64,000 nucleotides of DNA, taken from positions 5,208,001 through 5,272,000 of the forward strand of contig CM066291.1 in the NCBI GenBank assembly GCA_033816765.1, read 5' to 3'. Source of the stretch: Nothopassalora personata (Eukaryota; Ascomycota; Dothideomycetes; Mycosphaerellales; Mycosphaerellaceae). Below the pieces are notes generated by a model that worked only from the letters and a program-made list of their open reading frames with translations, did not search any database and was not told where the DNA came from. The translations under genes were made by a program, and so were the position numbers. Shown in pieces: positions 45,114 through 57,800 of this stretch (position 1 is the first letter of the stretch; the number at the start of each line of letters is the position of its first letter).

Positions 45114-47880
45114 GTAGTTACCCGTATTTACCTAGCGCTTAGGTCCTCTCTAAACTAGCTAATGCTATTTTTGCTTAGGTAATTCTAAACCCTAACCGAG
45201 AAGAAACGCTTAAATTGGCCGTCTTCTATATAGTCGTTAATCCGGCACTACTAGATAAACTCTATAGTATTCTCTTACTTATAAAAACCGTGTAAAAACT
45301 CCGGCCTACTAGTGCCCTCTAAGTTAAGAGAGTATAGTATATTAAGCCGGTTACTAGTCTAGTAGTTTTCAATTTCGAGGTTTAAGTTAACCCTAGCATG
45401 CTGTACTATAGTGTTCGCGTTACCCCCCTAATAAGCCCTATTAAAGCTAAAAATCGTAGGCCTAGGGAAGGAGATAAACCGAGTGCAGTATTAAAGATGC
45501 AGCGCTACTTATAAGAGCTATAGCTCGGGGTCTTATCGCATAATCTATTAGCTTAGAGAATACTACATGTTCTAGTAGACGCCGCCGTTACTAACCTTAT
45601 TCAATTCTCGTAGGTGCTATCGGTATACGTCGAATTCTCGACTTATTATTTCTCTAACCGTTTTAACCCGCGGCGCTAGTTTAGCGTTATTATACTAGTA
45701 TAGCATGTTACTATTAATGTAGGTACCGGTACTATTAAGATCGGCTTAGTTAGCTTTATTAATGCCGAATTTATCGAGGATCTAGTTATAGTTAGTATAC
45801 GTAACGATACTACTCGTAGTACCGACTTTGCCTCGAACGTAGAGGTAGCTAAGCGGGTTAATAGTCTTCTAACTACGCTTATTAGGGCAAAACTACGACC
45901 TATTTTTTACCTTAATAGCTAAAAAACTCTTACCTTTAAAGAGCTAGTCTTAGACCTTAAGCGCGCGCTTATATAGGGTATTAGCGGTAATACCGGGATT
46001 CGTAACAAAGTAGAGGGCCTTATAGTAGAAATCTCGAATATACTAATCGTATATTATAGCGCTAACCTTACTATCCCTCTTAAGAACTAAAGAGACAGTA
46101 TGTTCGAGCATCTTAAGGCCCGCTATCCGGTACTTAGGTAGCTAGTTAATGCTATCTACGTTAATCGAGTTTCTAAACTTAACGCTATAGTACCGCTTAT
46201 TATAGGTGTAGTTAGCGCGCTTAATCCGGAGGGCCCCGTCTTCTTATAGGATCTAATCCTTAAAGACTAATACATCCCTAATTATAGCCGAAGGTAATAT
46301 AGTAAGTATCGGATTGCTATTCTTAGTTAAGGCCGGAGTAGATCGTAGGGTACTAACCGGTGTACCTAGCGGACTGCCCTCGCGTATAGGTACGCCGTCT
46401 AGCGTTCGGTTAGGCGAGGATCGAGTAGGCGTAGTTATGCCCTTACCTATACTCTCGCCTATACGGAGCTACTTAAGTCGACTCGACTTACGACCGCCTC
46501 TCGATAGGACTATAGGCTAGGTAGAGGCTAGTAGTAGAGTTAGCGTAGTACTCTTTACACGTTCTTTACCTTTACTACCCGGTAGTAGCTAACGTAGCTA
46601 AGGCTATTACTAGCTAGATAGTTTAGGTTAATCTATGCTATCCTCTAGGGACGCGAACTTCTTAGTAATAGTACCCTCTATAAAGTATAGAAGGCTATCC
46701 TTATAGACGGCTAGGCGGTGTCTTCTAATAATCTCCCTACTCTTAGCCGACTACGGATTAATGCTACGTGCTTTAGCCTCCCTATCGCATCGGGTAAGAT
46801 TACTAGGCTCTAGAATTCGCTTACGATCTATACCCTTACGGCCGATCCTTATACGCTAGATTAATACCCTCTAAATTCTACTAATAGCCCTACTATAGTC
46901 TAGGTACTTGTTAATAAAGGCCGTGAACTAGCGGCGCCCGCTGTTAGTACTATAAAGCTTAAAGATAACGCGTCGATTAAGAATCTTATTGTCTATCTAC
47001 TATAGCTAGTAGCGGGTAAGCGTAGCTCGAAGAGTCTTCTCTCGGTTACGAATCTCTAAACCGGTCTTGCGAATCTTACCGACGATAGGAAATAAGACAT
47101 CGAGCTTCTTATTACTAAGGAATTTATCCTAGTAGCTCTTACCTATGCCGCTCTTAACTTCCTGAAAAAACAGGTTAACCTAGACGGAGTAGTCTTCGAA
47201 TACCTTCTCGAAGCCCTTATAGAAGTCCTTTAACACCTTAACCCGCTTCTAAGGACTAAGCTCTCGGAACATAACATTAGCGGCGGACTTCGGCGTGTTC
47301 GTGTTAGTAAGGACATGCTTAACGTTGTCCGGTAGGCGAAGGGACTCGAACAAGGTCTAAGGTAGGCGGGTAAGCCTAGTAACAGTACTAGTAAGCGCTA
47401 TGCTCGAGCTAGCCGGGCGTAACGAAGGACTAGCTAAAGCTATAATAACTAGGACTCGCTAGTAGTGAGATCGTAAGAGCTAGCTATCTCGTAGTGCTAC
47501 TCTAGAGTGTTAGTAAGCTTTAAAAGCTTAGTGTTGGGGTAGGGGCTTTAAAGAAGGTTAAGGTCGTGAAGAGAGAGAGGCTAAAGAACCGTCTAATGTA
47601 TGTAGTAGTAGTAGATGGATGTGTTAGTAGCTCTAGTAATAGTATTAGTGTTTAAAGGAAAAGAGAGGAAGTAGTAGGTAGAGAGCTACGCTTAAGTATG
47701 CCTCTTAGCGTATGTCCCTATAACCGTTATAAGGTAGTAGCGCCGAGACCGGTCTTATAAGTAGTAAGAGTAGTACTATTAAGGTTATACTAAAGGTCCG
47801 ATAACCCTATATATAACCGAAAACTAGTGCTAGTAACCACCTAGGTAAGCATTTAGTAGAGGCATACTACACTATTACGT
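45114..47880. repeat. RIPed region with unidentified long frames
   Basis: Two long frames interrupted almost only by TAG can be followed. On the plus strand, about 45640-46300, text includes HVTINVGTGTIKIGLVSFIN and VEVAKRVNSLLTTLIRAKL. On the minus strand, about 47400-46950, it includes KRVKVLKDFYKGFEKVFEDY and SNKKLDVLFPIVGKIRKTGL. Neither matches gag or pol motifs I know. They may be ORFs of another repeat or genes duplicated and then RIPed. No terminal repeats are visible. Confidence 0.5.
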
Positions 47881-47886
47881 AATCCG

Positions 47887-47912
47887 ATTTACCGGTCCCG
47901 GGACCGGTAAAT
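47887..47912. repeat. Perfect 26-bp palindrome (copy 3 of 5)
   Basis: A perfect inverted repeat with core CCGGTCCCGGGACCGG flanked by ATTTA/TAAAT. Similar sequences occur near 35480-35505, 45017-45042, 51210-51235 and 54560-54590. Confidence 0.9.
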
Positions 47913-49985
47913 GTAACTCTACTAACTAAGGTCTAACTAAGGTAAGAACACCCTATAAAGTGAAGTCTAGATAACCGAATTAGCTTAATAAACTAAAGGG
48001 CATACGCAATACATGCCTAAGGGAAGTAAACTCCGTACGCTATTACTAACTAATTAGTTCTTAGCTTCGATCCTACTAAACTGTAAAATTTCGGCTATAG
48101 AAAGGTTATAAGGCCTAACCTATAGCTTCTTAGATTCTAGTTTAGGGTCCGATCCCCTTTCGTTAACTCCTACGGGTAGCACGTCTTCGTCGGCGATGGG
48201 CTCGATCTCGTTCGAATTACTACTGTCTTCGCTATTAGCGACGCTATTAGCGACTTCTCCCTCCCCTATTACGAGATCGATCCTATTATCTAAGCCTAGT
48301 ACTCCTATATTATCCGGGCGAAGCTCTAGAACTAGCTTAAGGTTTTCTCGTACCTAAATACCCTTTATTAGCGTGCTATTAAGTTCCTTAAGAATATAGG
48401 TACTAAACTCCTAGAGACACTAGACACCCGATATAGACCTTACTATCGGTAACCGATCTTACGTAAGAAGTTATCCTTATATAGCTTATTGAACCTTATA
48501 ACAAGGTCGCCCTTCTAGAAACTAATAAAGTTAACATTCCGGTAAGAAGTAAAGTAGTCCTTACTAAGTTCTCTTAGTCGCTTCCTTCGAGTATATAGCT
48601 CTTCTAAACTAAGGTCTCGAGCCTAGAGTTAACGCGCACGTATAGTAAGGAGGTCCTTAGTCGTCCTTACTAATCCCTATTAATAATTAGCCTACGTCGG
48701 GTACTTAACCTTAATTGGTAGAATCGTACGATAGCTATATAGGACCTAAGCTAGCGTTATTCTAGTAGTACGACAGGTCGTAGTCCTATTAGCCTATAAC
48801 ATAGCGGGTACCTATTACTCCTATCTACGGTATGTGTTTCTTATAAGCTTTACTAACGCTATAAGAATCGGACGGTGTCTAACCTCGACCGGAGCATTAG
48901 ATTACGGATAGTACGGTAATATTCGGATCCTTCGAACACTAAGTCTTACGAGTAACCGCTTAACCTTAGCCGTATAAACCGTAGCCTTATTAAGCACAAT
49001 TTTAGCATAGTAGCCGTACCTATAGAAGACATCCTTATATAGAAACTTAGTAACCGTCTTAGAGCTAGGAGGTGCCCTCGTTACTCTAGCCTCGATCTAG
49101 TTACTAAGTGCTTCGCGCGTAACTAGGAGGTATCTATTTTTATACACCTAGACGGGGTCCGAGTACTACTTCTTACTAATAACCTAAGGGCTCGATAAGT
49201 GAAGCTTACTAGCGCGCTAATTACCTTCGTAAAACCTATAGGGAGCATAACTTCAAACTAACGTAGAGATATCGGCGAAGCATCCGTCCTAGTAATACCG
49301 ATTAGAAATAAGGTTATATACGATCTTAGCACTAGGGTGACCGTGTCTCTTATAGTACTCTATAACGATCTCCTTCTAAGCCTTATTATCGTTAATTATA
49401 AGTTATAACGGTGCTCCTCGGCGCTTCTAGAAGAATAGCAATTAGTCCCGGATAAAGAAATTGACGCTCTTCTTTACTAGCCGCCGGTACTTAGTACGGG
49501 TAACACTATCGGGCCGGGTCCTAGTTTCTATTACCTAAGTAAGTTGCTAAGAGCTCTTAGAATATTAGTCCCCGAGATGTCGTGTTTTCTAGATTTTAAC
49601 TAGATAGGGGTCGACCGGCTCCGGGTACCCGAATAGCCTATTATTAATTATCCGGTTAACTTCGTCTTCGTTAGCGTCTATAGGTTCCTAAGGTGTAGAG
49701 GGCCTACGAGACAGGGTATCTAGGCTAGTATACCTAGCTCCCGTAACGTGCTTTACTTCGAACGTAAATAGCCTAATCTATACGACCTACCGGGCTATTA
49801 ACGAGTTCGGTAGGTCCGAAGCCGGCCAGTTAAGCTACTATATAAGTGTCTTAGTATTAACCTTAAGGATAAAATTAACGCTAGTAATATATCTCTAGAT
49901 CTTTTTAAGCCCCTTAAGGACCCTAAGGCATTCCCGCTTACTAGCATTATATCTAGATTCTAACGCGTTCTAGATTCTACTCTTA

Positions 49986-50050
49986 TACCGCACCGGGTAA
50001 CGCCGTCGGGTACTGTCTATTACCGCACCGGGTAACGCCGTCGGGTACTG
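49986..50050. repeat. 30-bp direct repeat inside pol of B, not RIPed
   Basis: Two identical 30-bp copies (49986-50015 and 50021-50050, period 35) beginning TACCGCACCGGG. They retain CA and TG dinucleotides although the surroundings do not. Confidence 0.85.
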
Positions 50051-51209
50051 GATACGAGATATAATTAAGTAGAATCTTTATTACCGTACGTACGAACTAA
50101 GCAACTAAATTAGTAGCTCCTTAAGGTAGAGTCGTATTACGTACTAGGCTAAGAGGGGTTATAAAGGCTATTAAGTCCCGGTAGGACTTATCTAAAGTGA
50201 TCTAATTATAACCTAAAAACAGGTCTATAAGTAAAGCAACTCGGTACCCGGTAAAATTCTCTAAGAAGCTATCCGTGTCCTATGGAATGTTAGTATCGCG
50301 TATAGTAACCTTATTTAGGAGCATAGCTAAGTTAATTAACCGATATAGCATATCGCCTCTAGAGGCATTAACCTTCTTTACGACTAGGAACTAGCTATTA
50401 GAATATACCCCTTATAAGTATTCTAGGATGTTATTCTTAATCCGGGCTCTAATTATACGCTTAATAATCGCCCTAAGACTTAGGTGCAACCGGATAGGGC
50501 GTACCTACTATAGCCTATAAGGGACCGTGTTAATCTTCTAAGGTAGTATAACATCGTGCCTAATTTACCTTATATAACTAAAATCCTAGGCGAGGACTGC
50601 CTCCCGGTTATAGAGCATCTTATCGAATAAGGTCCTTTCTATTAGCAATAGCTTAATGCTAACCTTAATTAAGGTAAGTCGTTCTAGAGTGATCCGGCTA
50701 CCTCGCTTAATACTTAAGAATTTCTTAGTTAAGTACTTCCCGTTAAACGGACCTTGTCCTTTAGGTATCTTAGACTCTAGGTATAGCGCCCTACGCTTCT
50801 ATTCTATATCTCTCTTAACTCGTGATTCTAGGCGCTCGTAAACGCTCGCGTCTACTAGCTTCTTCTTATCCGCCTTACGCTTATATATCGTAAAGACCTA
50901 CGGCATCCTAATGTTAGCTATATATTAGCCTACTTATTGCTTCCGTGCCTAAGCATTTAATGTAGATTGCCTTAAGATCTCGGAGGGCTAATCCCCTTAA
51001 ACTAAATAAACGTTAGTAATAGAATCTCTCTTGAACGCGCCTCTTCCAATTTCTACAACTCGTTCCTTTACTCTAGTAGTCCTAAGTAGTCCTAATAAGT
51101 GAGCTAAATAGTTACTAGGCGTTAGAGCCTTACCGGGTCCCTATAGATGCGTCGTGTCTTCCTATAGATACGTCGTGTCGTAGTCGTACCCGTTTTCCTT
51201 ACTATAGCT

Positions 51210-51235
51210 ATTTACCGGTCCCGGGACGGGTAAAT
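51210..51235. repeat. Near-perfect palindrome inside pol of B (copy 4 of 5)
   Basis: Same ATTTACC...GGTAAAT arrangement as 47887-47912, with one change in the right arm. The minus frame of B reads through it (DFNLPVPGPVNSYS). Confidence 0.8.
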
Positions 51236-54200
51236 TAAAGTCCGAGGTTTCTCCGAGATAGTACGAGAACCTTACTAATTTTATTAAATCCGGCTTTAGT
51301 AAGTCAGTAGGTTAAGCGCCGTAACTTAACCTACCCTTCTATTTCCCGACGCTTTTAACAGTTCTTAAAGGGTCTTATACCTATCCGAGCTAACTAGGGT
51401 AGTAAATATAATACTTTTACCTTTACGACTAGTAATAGTCCCCTCCTACGAACTATTATCGTAGTTACGGGCAGTAAGCCGCACCTTACGGGCCTACGGT
51501 CGTCCTAGGATTATTAGTAAGTTTAGATCCGAGGAGATAAACATATCTACCTAGTGGTAAACCCTAAACACCTAAATATCTAAATTGTCTATAACACCTT
51601 TAAACTAGGCCCGCCCTCTAGCACCTCGAAAGGTAAGCTAAGCACTCGACATTACTAGTAACCTAAACCTATAAGCGTTCCTCTAGCCGATAATATTTAC
51701 CTCGGAACCCTTATTAATTAGGCACCTAATCTAGTTCTTATTTATCCTAAACTCCGCTACTACCTAAGGACTAGGGACTATAGTAAAGTTGTTAAGGACA
51801 CTAGAGAGCCCGATTTTCTTAACGTCCTTATATAGCTTAGTAGTAGGGACCGTACCTTTAGAGCAAAGTATACTTAAATATACTCCGACATACTAGGCCT
51901 AACTATCTTCGCGGAAGACCTCCTTATTATACTTAGGTCTATCTTTATAGGTAACTACTTATCTAGTGCGAACCTTAGGGTCCTTTCCTATAAGGCGTCG
52001 TACTATAGCGAGCTTCTCCTAAAGAGTAGGGGTGTTAGTAACGCGACCGAAGAGGGTAGCCTTAAACTAGCGACTATATCGAAACTAATCCTAGGCATTT
52101 ACATTAGGAAACGTCGTCTAGAGGATCTAATTAATCTAGTAGGTAATACCCTCTTCCTTTATAAACGGGCTATTACTAGCTAAACTATATTGTCGGACGT
52201 AGTTATTAATCCTTATAGTCTTAGCATTCTACATCCGCTTCCTTTATGCGAAGGGGGCGTTTACGGGACCTATAGGCATATCCTTAGGCAGTCCTTTATT
52301 AGTATCGTTCCCTAGTTTATTTACTTAGGCATTATTTCCCCTTCCTAGGGTTACCCCGGATTTAGCTAATAATTGAGTTTCGCTTACTTAAGCATTAACT
52401 TCGTTAATTATTTCAACCTCCTACTAGTTAATCTTAGCTTACCGGATCTCCTATTCTAACCGAAGGCGAACTTTCTTAGTAGCCTTAGCTCGGGCTCGTA
52501 GATCCTAGGCTAAGGACCGGGTCCTCGGGTACGGATTCTTTAGAATGCCTACGGGTACCTTCCCTTTTACTTTATTAGACTATATAGGATAGGTAGATAC
52601 CTCGTTAAGCTCGCCTAAGTCAATCGCCTATTCCGCTTTACTTTCTCTAAATAAGACCTAATATATCCTAGTAGCCTTCTCCGTTTAGCTAGACCGTACG
52701 TCCTAAGGGCTATACTCTATTAAATGCCTAAAGTTAGGAGGGGGCTTAGAATAATTAGGAGGCGTAACCTTTATTACCCTAGTGTAGTCTCTACCTATCT
52801 ATTACTTACGTAGTGCGGGAATTTTATACTAGTTATTAAACTCGATCGGCCTATAATGTTCTTCGAGTAGAGGGAGCATATAGAGCAGTTTCGGTTTACT
52901 ATAGTCCCTCTAAAAGTTAAACTTAGTAGGACGCGGATTGCCTTCTTTCCCTAGATACTACTAGTTGTTTAGGGCGAGGTATACGTAGCCCCGGGATATT
53001 AAGGACCTTATCGCCCTACAATTGCTAGCCTAGTGCTTCGAACTGCTATAGTTATAGCAATAACTATCTATCGCTTTAGACTGTTCGCGATTCTAGGATA
53101 GGGGACGCTACATTACGTAAACCTATAGTTTAGTATCTAGGTCGTGTCTCTCCGGTTATATAGAGCGTTAATTCTCGCTCGGGTAGAAGGTACCCGCGTC
53201 CGCGACGCGACCGCGCTAGTATATACGTATACTTATTTTAGCTACCTTCTAGATTAGGTTATTATTAATAATAGTCCTAGAGGTAGCCTTCTTAAGCGTG
53301 TTAATCTTAGGCTTAAGGCACGGTATTTACTTTACGACTAAGCGGTATAGCTAAGGTAAAGTAAGAGGGAAATCTATATATATAGCTTTCTATCCCTCCT
53401 TACTATCTACGATACTAGTAGCTTTATCGAGGATCCTCTAAAAGTCCCTAAACTTCTTAGGCTACTTTAGGTAAAGCCCGCAAGCCTTATAGACCGCTTT
53501 CGCGACTGCCTCCGGTAATCCCTAAAGGAGGAGGCGACTCCGGGAGCTGTTATCTAAATCCTTAGGTTTCATTAGGTTACTTAAGGATACAAATAGGCGG
53601 ATAAATTCCTTTACGTCCTATTCTTCGGGCCTCTTACCTTACTACGCCCTAATAATCTCCTTAAGATATTCCCGACTCCCTAACATCGAGTAGGCGTTAA
53701 ACCTTAAGAACTCTAATAAGAACGCCCTCCTAAAACGTACCTTATTAGTAAGCTACCTAGGCAGTCTTATAACTATACGCCGGATAGTAGTTTCGTAATT
53801 ACGCTTAAACCTACCCTAGAAATTATCCTTCTTAATAGATGCCCGAGGCGGATACTAGTCTATTAGGTCGCTAAACCGCTCCTAGAACTTAGTAGCATTA
53901 GTACTATTAAAGAACGGATTCTTAGCACCTCCTAGAGGTACAAAGCGAGGGCTAGCGTTTTCTATTACTACTACTAATTGTCTAAAGAGGGCAGTTATAG
54001 CATCTATTCTAATTATACTATTCGTACCTACGCCTATACCTAATTTAGCGGCGTTAGTTCCGCTTCTCCCTTCTTTACTAGATTTAGGTGTTTCCCCTTC
54101 CTCTAATTCCTCTATCCCCTTATAAGGGATAGAGTCCCTATAGACTCCTTCTATTTTCGTAGGGTTTATAGGCTGTTCGTAGCCTCTACCTATGTTAGTA

Positions 54201-54491
54201 AAGGTACTAAGTTTTTCTAGTAATATAGCCGTATCTATTATTACGTAGTGTTTACTTTAGAATACGCTAGAACTAGTTATTGCTTAATAGGACCTTATAA
54301 CCGTAATTGTTACTAAATACCTTAGACCTTAAGTGTTTTCGACCTTAGTCGACCTTAACTGTAAACCTTAACCTTAAGTAATAACCTTAACCGTAAACCT
54401 TAGACCTTAAACCGTGATTTTAACCTTTTAAACTAGATACTAATACGCTACCGGGTGTACACTTAACAACCCCCCTTATTAACTACTAAAA

Positions 54492-54862
54492 TAATGTCTA
54501 CTAACCACCCTATATAGGCCTGTCTGAGTTATAGTAGTATAGAGCGGTACTTATGTAAGTAGGGGTATTTACCGGTTCCGGGACCGTGAAATTAGGTTAC
54601 GTAACGAGTAGCGTAGTAGCTAGATAAATAAGGGGATTAGCGGACTTAATCCCCTATACCCTCTACTCGAGAGGTATAAATTGAATTGTTTCCTTAATAC
54701 TACGCTTATAATGCTTAACTACGTAGTATATATCTTAATAGCTATACTAGGTCCTACTAGCTTACCTAAATGTCCAATTAAACCTAAATGAAATTAGGGC
54801 AAGTTAGACCTAAGGGACCCCCCTCTAAACCTAAGGTTAACATAACCTATTAGTCGTTAATA
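54492..54862 (-). repeat. Element B 5' LTR
   Basis: 371 bp, the reverse complement type of 35207-35576, containing another copy of the palindrome core (CCGGTTCCGGGACCG) near 54570. Confidence 0.85.
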
Positions 54863-57800
54863 CTAGGTAGTAGCTATAGCTCGCCGTAGGGTCGATAGCG
54901 CCTCGCCTTCGAGGTCTAACAAGCCCTACAGTTTCTAATATACTCCCTTACTTCCTTACTAAGTGATTCTTACTAGTAATAACGTCGTAGTAGCTCTTTA
55001 GTCTTTACCTTACTAAAGTGCCCTACTAGTAGGTCGTTATAATACATATAGAGTAGCTATGCTCTTACTACGTAATCTTTAGGTACTACTATCGCGTTTC
55101 TATAATAGACTAACCCGTCTTTTATATACTAGTCCTTAGCGTCCCCTTCGCTAGGTACCTACGATAAGTATATAACGTACCTATCGTCTCTCTCCTATAC
55201 GATTTTTATTAGTAGTATAAGTAGTTTACCTAGGCCACCCTACATTATAATAGCGTATACTCTTACTAGTAGCGATCGGGTCCCCTACGGCTCGTAGACT
55301 CCTACTACTATTGTCGTCGCCTTATCCTATATCTTCTCGTAGGTAGCGGTTACGAGCCTTATTATAGGCTCGTCCTCTCTTAATAGGGATTCCTTCTAGA
55401 AAGATAGCTTACTTTATAGCGTAGGAAGCAAGTTCGACGTCTACTACGCTACGCGTGCGTAGTTACTACGTCGCGATAGCGTATCGGCTAGGTTACTCGT
55501 CCCCGACCTATGCTCTACTATAAAGTCGAAAGATTATAGAAACGTCGCCTATCGAGCTTACCTCCCGTTTAGCTACTTTACTATTATAAAACCCTATAGG
55601 TTTGTATAGTCGACTAGTACCTAAACTATATACGATACGCCTTTGAGGTACGGTCGCTAATGCTTAAATGCCTCTACTACTACTAGTAGCTCTTAATTAT
55701 AGGTCTTATAATTGCACTCGGTAGGTATTATCTTACGAGAATAGAAGGTAATTAGATGCTACTTAGTCCTAAATAGCTAAGAGATAATGCCTACAATCGT
55801 AAAACCTAAGGTATCCGTTTTAACCCTCGTACGTAACGAAGGATCAAAGTGCCTTAGGATAGGTGCTCCGAGGAACCTAGCTTTTAGCCGTTAGAACGCT
55901 TAATCCTCGTAAGCGGACTATATAAGAGGCCCTTACTTCTTACTATTCTTACATCCCTTTAGTAGGTCTATTAATAGCTTCGTAATCCTCGAGTACCCTT
56001 CGATAAAGCGCCTATAGAAGTTATAGAATCCTAGGAAGGATTAAACCTTACAAAAACTCGTAGGCGTAGGCTATTCCTCGATTACGGCTACCCTACTCCT
56101 ATCTATCGATACGCCTACGACACTTACGATAAATCCTAGGAACTCGGCATTCTCCTAGAAGAAGCTACACTTCTTTAGGTTCGTAAATAGGGCGAACTTT
56201 CGTAGCCTCTCTAGTACCGCGCGTACGGCTCGTACGTGCTCCTTACGCGTTACGCTATAGATAAGGATGTTATCTAGGTAGACTATATGGATGTTATCTA
56301 CTAACCTAGTAAGGGCCTTATTAATGTACCCCTAAAAGGTAGCTAGTGCGTTAGTTAACCTAAAAGGCATAACTAAGTACTCGTAGTAACCGTATCGCGT
56401 GCAAAACATAGTCTTCTACTCGTCTCCTCGCTTAATAGTCGTCCTATAGAGAGCGCCTTCACGCGGCGGACGACGTAAGTATCTTCGTTACGACGAAGAG
56501 AAACTAAGACTCTCTCTCTCGAAAAATACAAGCCTACTCGACTCGAAACAAGAAAAGACAGGTCGGACGAACCGAACGAACGAGATACGCTCAAAATCTA
56601 CAAACAAGAACTCCGGAACTGCGAGAAGGGAAAGCGACGTACATAGCGTACACGTCGCTCGAACAACGAAGGCGCTGTCTACCTGTCGTCCCGGCAAACC
56701 ACGTAAACTGCCGGCTGGAACCAAGAGAGGCGTTTAGGGGCGCAAACCACGTATACTGCACGGCTGGAACCAAGAGAGGCCGAGGGGGGGACGACAGCGA
56801 GGCCACTGCGACCGAGGAGCTACACTCGAGACCGGAGAACGCGACTGGATTGAAACAGAGGCAACGGGTGTTTCTTGGGATTTTGCTCGGTGCGTACGGG
56901 TACGGCCGGCTTGGCTTTTTAAAACAAGAACGAGACACGGGCGCAAAACTTGTCTCGCCCGGGGCAAGGCGACAAACCGCAATTCTCGACAAGACACGAC
57001 TACCGGGTACGCGCGTACTACGCCGCAATATATTCGATTTACGGTTCGAATAGCGAGCGTTGCTCGCATCTTTTAAGGAGTTTTTACGTCCGGGGTACGA
57101 CGGGGCTTTTCTCCTTCTCTCAAATTTTGGTCTCGTTCTCGAGACCCGTGTTGCATAGTCTTTGACTCAAATAGCACGTTAATGGAATAATCAATCAATC
57201 AATCCTCGCTTAATAGGAATACGGTAGTAGGCATCCTATAGGTCGATTATAGTAAAGAGCCTAGCGCCCTATAGCCTATCTAAGGTCTTACTAATTAGGG
57301 GTAGTAGGTACCGGTTCTTTACTATAATCTTATTTAGGCCTCTATAATCTATATAGAGCCTAAGAGTACTATTCTTCTTTAGTACAAATAGGATAGACGT
57401 ACCCGCCTCGCTTACGGATCGCCTAATCTACCCCTTCTCTATTACTTACGTAAGGTACTCCTTTAAGGCCTCTAGCTTAGTTAAGGACTAGTAGTATAGC
57501 GGCTTAAAAGGGGGTTTCTTTCCTTTAACGAGATTAATCGTATACTTAACCCCGTCGGGCATCTTACGCTTTACCTACTTATTAGGTGCGTATATATCTC
57601 GGAAGTCTATAAATTCTTTAGGCTACGAGGGGCCCTCTCCTTCGGGTACTACTATAGTAACAACCTAAACACTTATCGTATAAACCTACTTTAAGCTCTC
57701 GAGATCCTTAAGGAACTCGCGTACATTAGGCTACTAAATCGTAGGCATCTCTATACCGTAGTACTACTAGTTATCCTTATCGGCCTTTACTATCCGATTA

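Larger units (their letters stand above)
48060..54862 (-). mobile_element. Element B: LTR element related to A, minus strand, RIP-dead
   Basis: The 5' LTR is 54492-54862. Leader repeats (54290-54430) and gag (54110-53370) are inverted copies of those in element A. It continues into a pol: RT text NKVTIRDTNIP and ENFTGYRVALLIDL is readable on the minus strand near 50220-50340, and the integrase C-terminus (LELRPDNIGVLGLDNRID) near 48350-48260. The family has an RT of the type with an ITIRD motif. No 3' LTR could be identified at the left end. The right end abuts the interrupted integrase of element D. Confidence 0.75.

Noticed and set aside
57035..57060. GGTTCGAAT, resembling a tRNA-type B box
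   Set aside because: No matching A box at the right spacing and no cloverleaf. A SINE head cannot be claimed from this alone.
56591..57069. Two overlapping minus-strand frames (145 and 111 codons) in the non-LTR-like insert
   Set aside because: No known motif. They overlap in different frames and follow the internal 48-bp duplication; better explained as chance frames in GC-rich sequence.
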